NCBI GenBank assembly: GCA_945788545.1
Contig: CALZMK010000078.1
Span: 1-6,904, forward strand
Length of the DNA stretch: 6,904 bases
Direction: 5' to 3'
Source of the DNA: an uncultured Prevotella sp.
Lineage (GTDB): Bacteria; Bacteroidota; Bacteroidia; Bacteroidales; Bacteroidaceae
Part shown: positions 6,749 through 6,904 of the stretch, piece by piece
How positions within the stretch are numbered: the stretch's first letter is position 1
Layout of the letters: every line of letters begins with the position of its first letter
The notes under the pieces: model-generated
Database searches by the model: none
What the model was told of the DNA's origin: nothing
What the model saw: the letters and a program-made list of their open reading frames with translations, nothing else
Translations under genes and position numbers: made by a program

Positions 6749-6763
6749 TAGCCCCGTGGGCTA
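6749..6763. repeat. Small hairpin TAGCCC-CGT-GGGCTA
   Basis: A perfect 6-bp stem with a 3-nt loop sits just past the main terminator and is followed by AAAAAA on the plus strand. The A-run lies on the wrong side for a plus-strand terminator, and the minus strand has its T-run before the stem. It may be a secondary hairpin or part of an intergenic repeat. Confidence 0.5.
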
Positions 6764-6777
6764 AAAAACAAGATACG

Positions 6778-6807
6778 AAGTGACTTTTCCGCCTTGAAAA
6801 GTCACTT
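6778..6807. terminator. Second hairpin, possible bidirectional terminator
   Basis: AAGTGACTTTTC (6778-6789) and GAAAAGTCACTT (6796-6807) form a perfect 12-bp stem around the 6-nt loop CGCCTT. The plus strand continues TTAACTTTATTG, a weak T-rich tail. It lies directly before the first operator-like repeat at 6811, so it could insulate the downstream promoter from read-through or act as a structured repeat. Confidence 0.55.
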
Positions 6808-6810
6808 TTA

Positions 6811-6892
6811 ACTTTATTGACCGATGATTTTCTTTATTGACCGAAATTTTGCTTTATTGATTAGGTGGTTTGCCCGATGTTTTGTAACTTTG
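6811..6892 (+). promoter_or_regulatory. Promoter with three 20-bp-spaced operator repeats, gene off the right edge
   Basis: CTTTATTGA occurs at 6812-6820, 6832-6840 and 6852-6860, an exact 20-bp period. The first two continue as CTTTATTGACCGA, while the third has TT in place of CC. The -7 box TAACTTTG lies at 6885-6892. The proximal 20-bp unit starts 34 nt before the -7 box, the same distance as at the operon promoter (1181 to 1215). No TTTG occupies the -33 position, which suggests activator dependence. Transcription would start near 6899 and leave the window, so the controlled gene is unknown. Confidence 0.7.
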
Positions 6893-6904
6893 CAGCGATA
6901 TTTT

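Noticed and set aside
6811..6860. The three 20-bp-period units as a small CRISPR array
   Set aside because: The conserved core is only about 9-12 bp, the intervals are about 8-11 bp, and it lies at a fixed distance from a -7 box. This fits operator sites, not CRISPR repeats and spacers.

Overview
The window looks like an accessory locus from a Bacteroidales bacterium, most likely Prevotella-like. Three signs point there. Promoter -7 boxes have the Bacteroidetes form TAnnTTTG (TATCTTTG, TAACTTTG). Most genes lack an obvious Shine-Dalgarno sequence. All three lipoproteins carry a serine/aspartate-rich tract right after the lipid-modified cysteine, the type of lipoprotein export signal that sends Bacteroidetes lipoproteins to the cell surface. 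The genus is inferred from general style, not from a match.

Layout. At the left edge lie the first 18 codons of a minus-strand gene, probably thioredoxin, with its promoter box at 153-160. Positions 56-1319 form a long non-coding stretch with a large inverted repeat (603-700), a two-copy 22-bp repeat (841-881), and a promoter preceded by two TATTGACC sites 20 bp apart. Four plus-strand genes follow and look like one operon: a seven-helix membrane protein with a C-terminal AraC-type DNA-binding domain (1320-2513); a BMP/PnrA-like substrate-binding lipoprotein (2536-3576); a 703-residue lipoprotein joining a periplasmic-binding-protein fold to a legumain-like (peptidase C13) domain (3560-5671); and a beta-rich, lipocalin-like lipoprotein (5737-6678). 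Gaps are 22 nt, a 17-nt overlap, and 65 nt. A strong terminator hairpin (6691-6736) closes the operon. Two more hairpins follow, then a second promoter (-7 box 6885-6892) whose gene lies outside the window.

How the parts may work together. Both plus-strand promoters have direct repeats of CTTTATTGACC type at exactly 20-bp period, and the last repeat unit starts exactly 34 nt before the -7 box in each case. Neither has a good -33 element. This is how an AraC-family activator site usually looks, so I infer that the membrane-bound regulator switches on its own operon and at least one gene to the right. The operon would then display two ligand-binding lipoproteins, one fused to an asparaginyl-endopeptidase-like domain with intact catalytic Asn/His/Cys, plus a lipocalin-like partner, on the cell surface. 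No ABC permease or ATPase is visible, so sensing or ligand-gated proteolysis is more attractive than transport. I do not know a described system with this make-up; that judgement comes from memory and no search was run.
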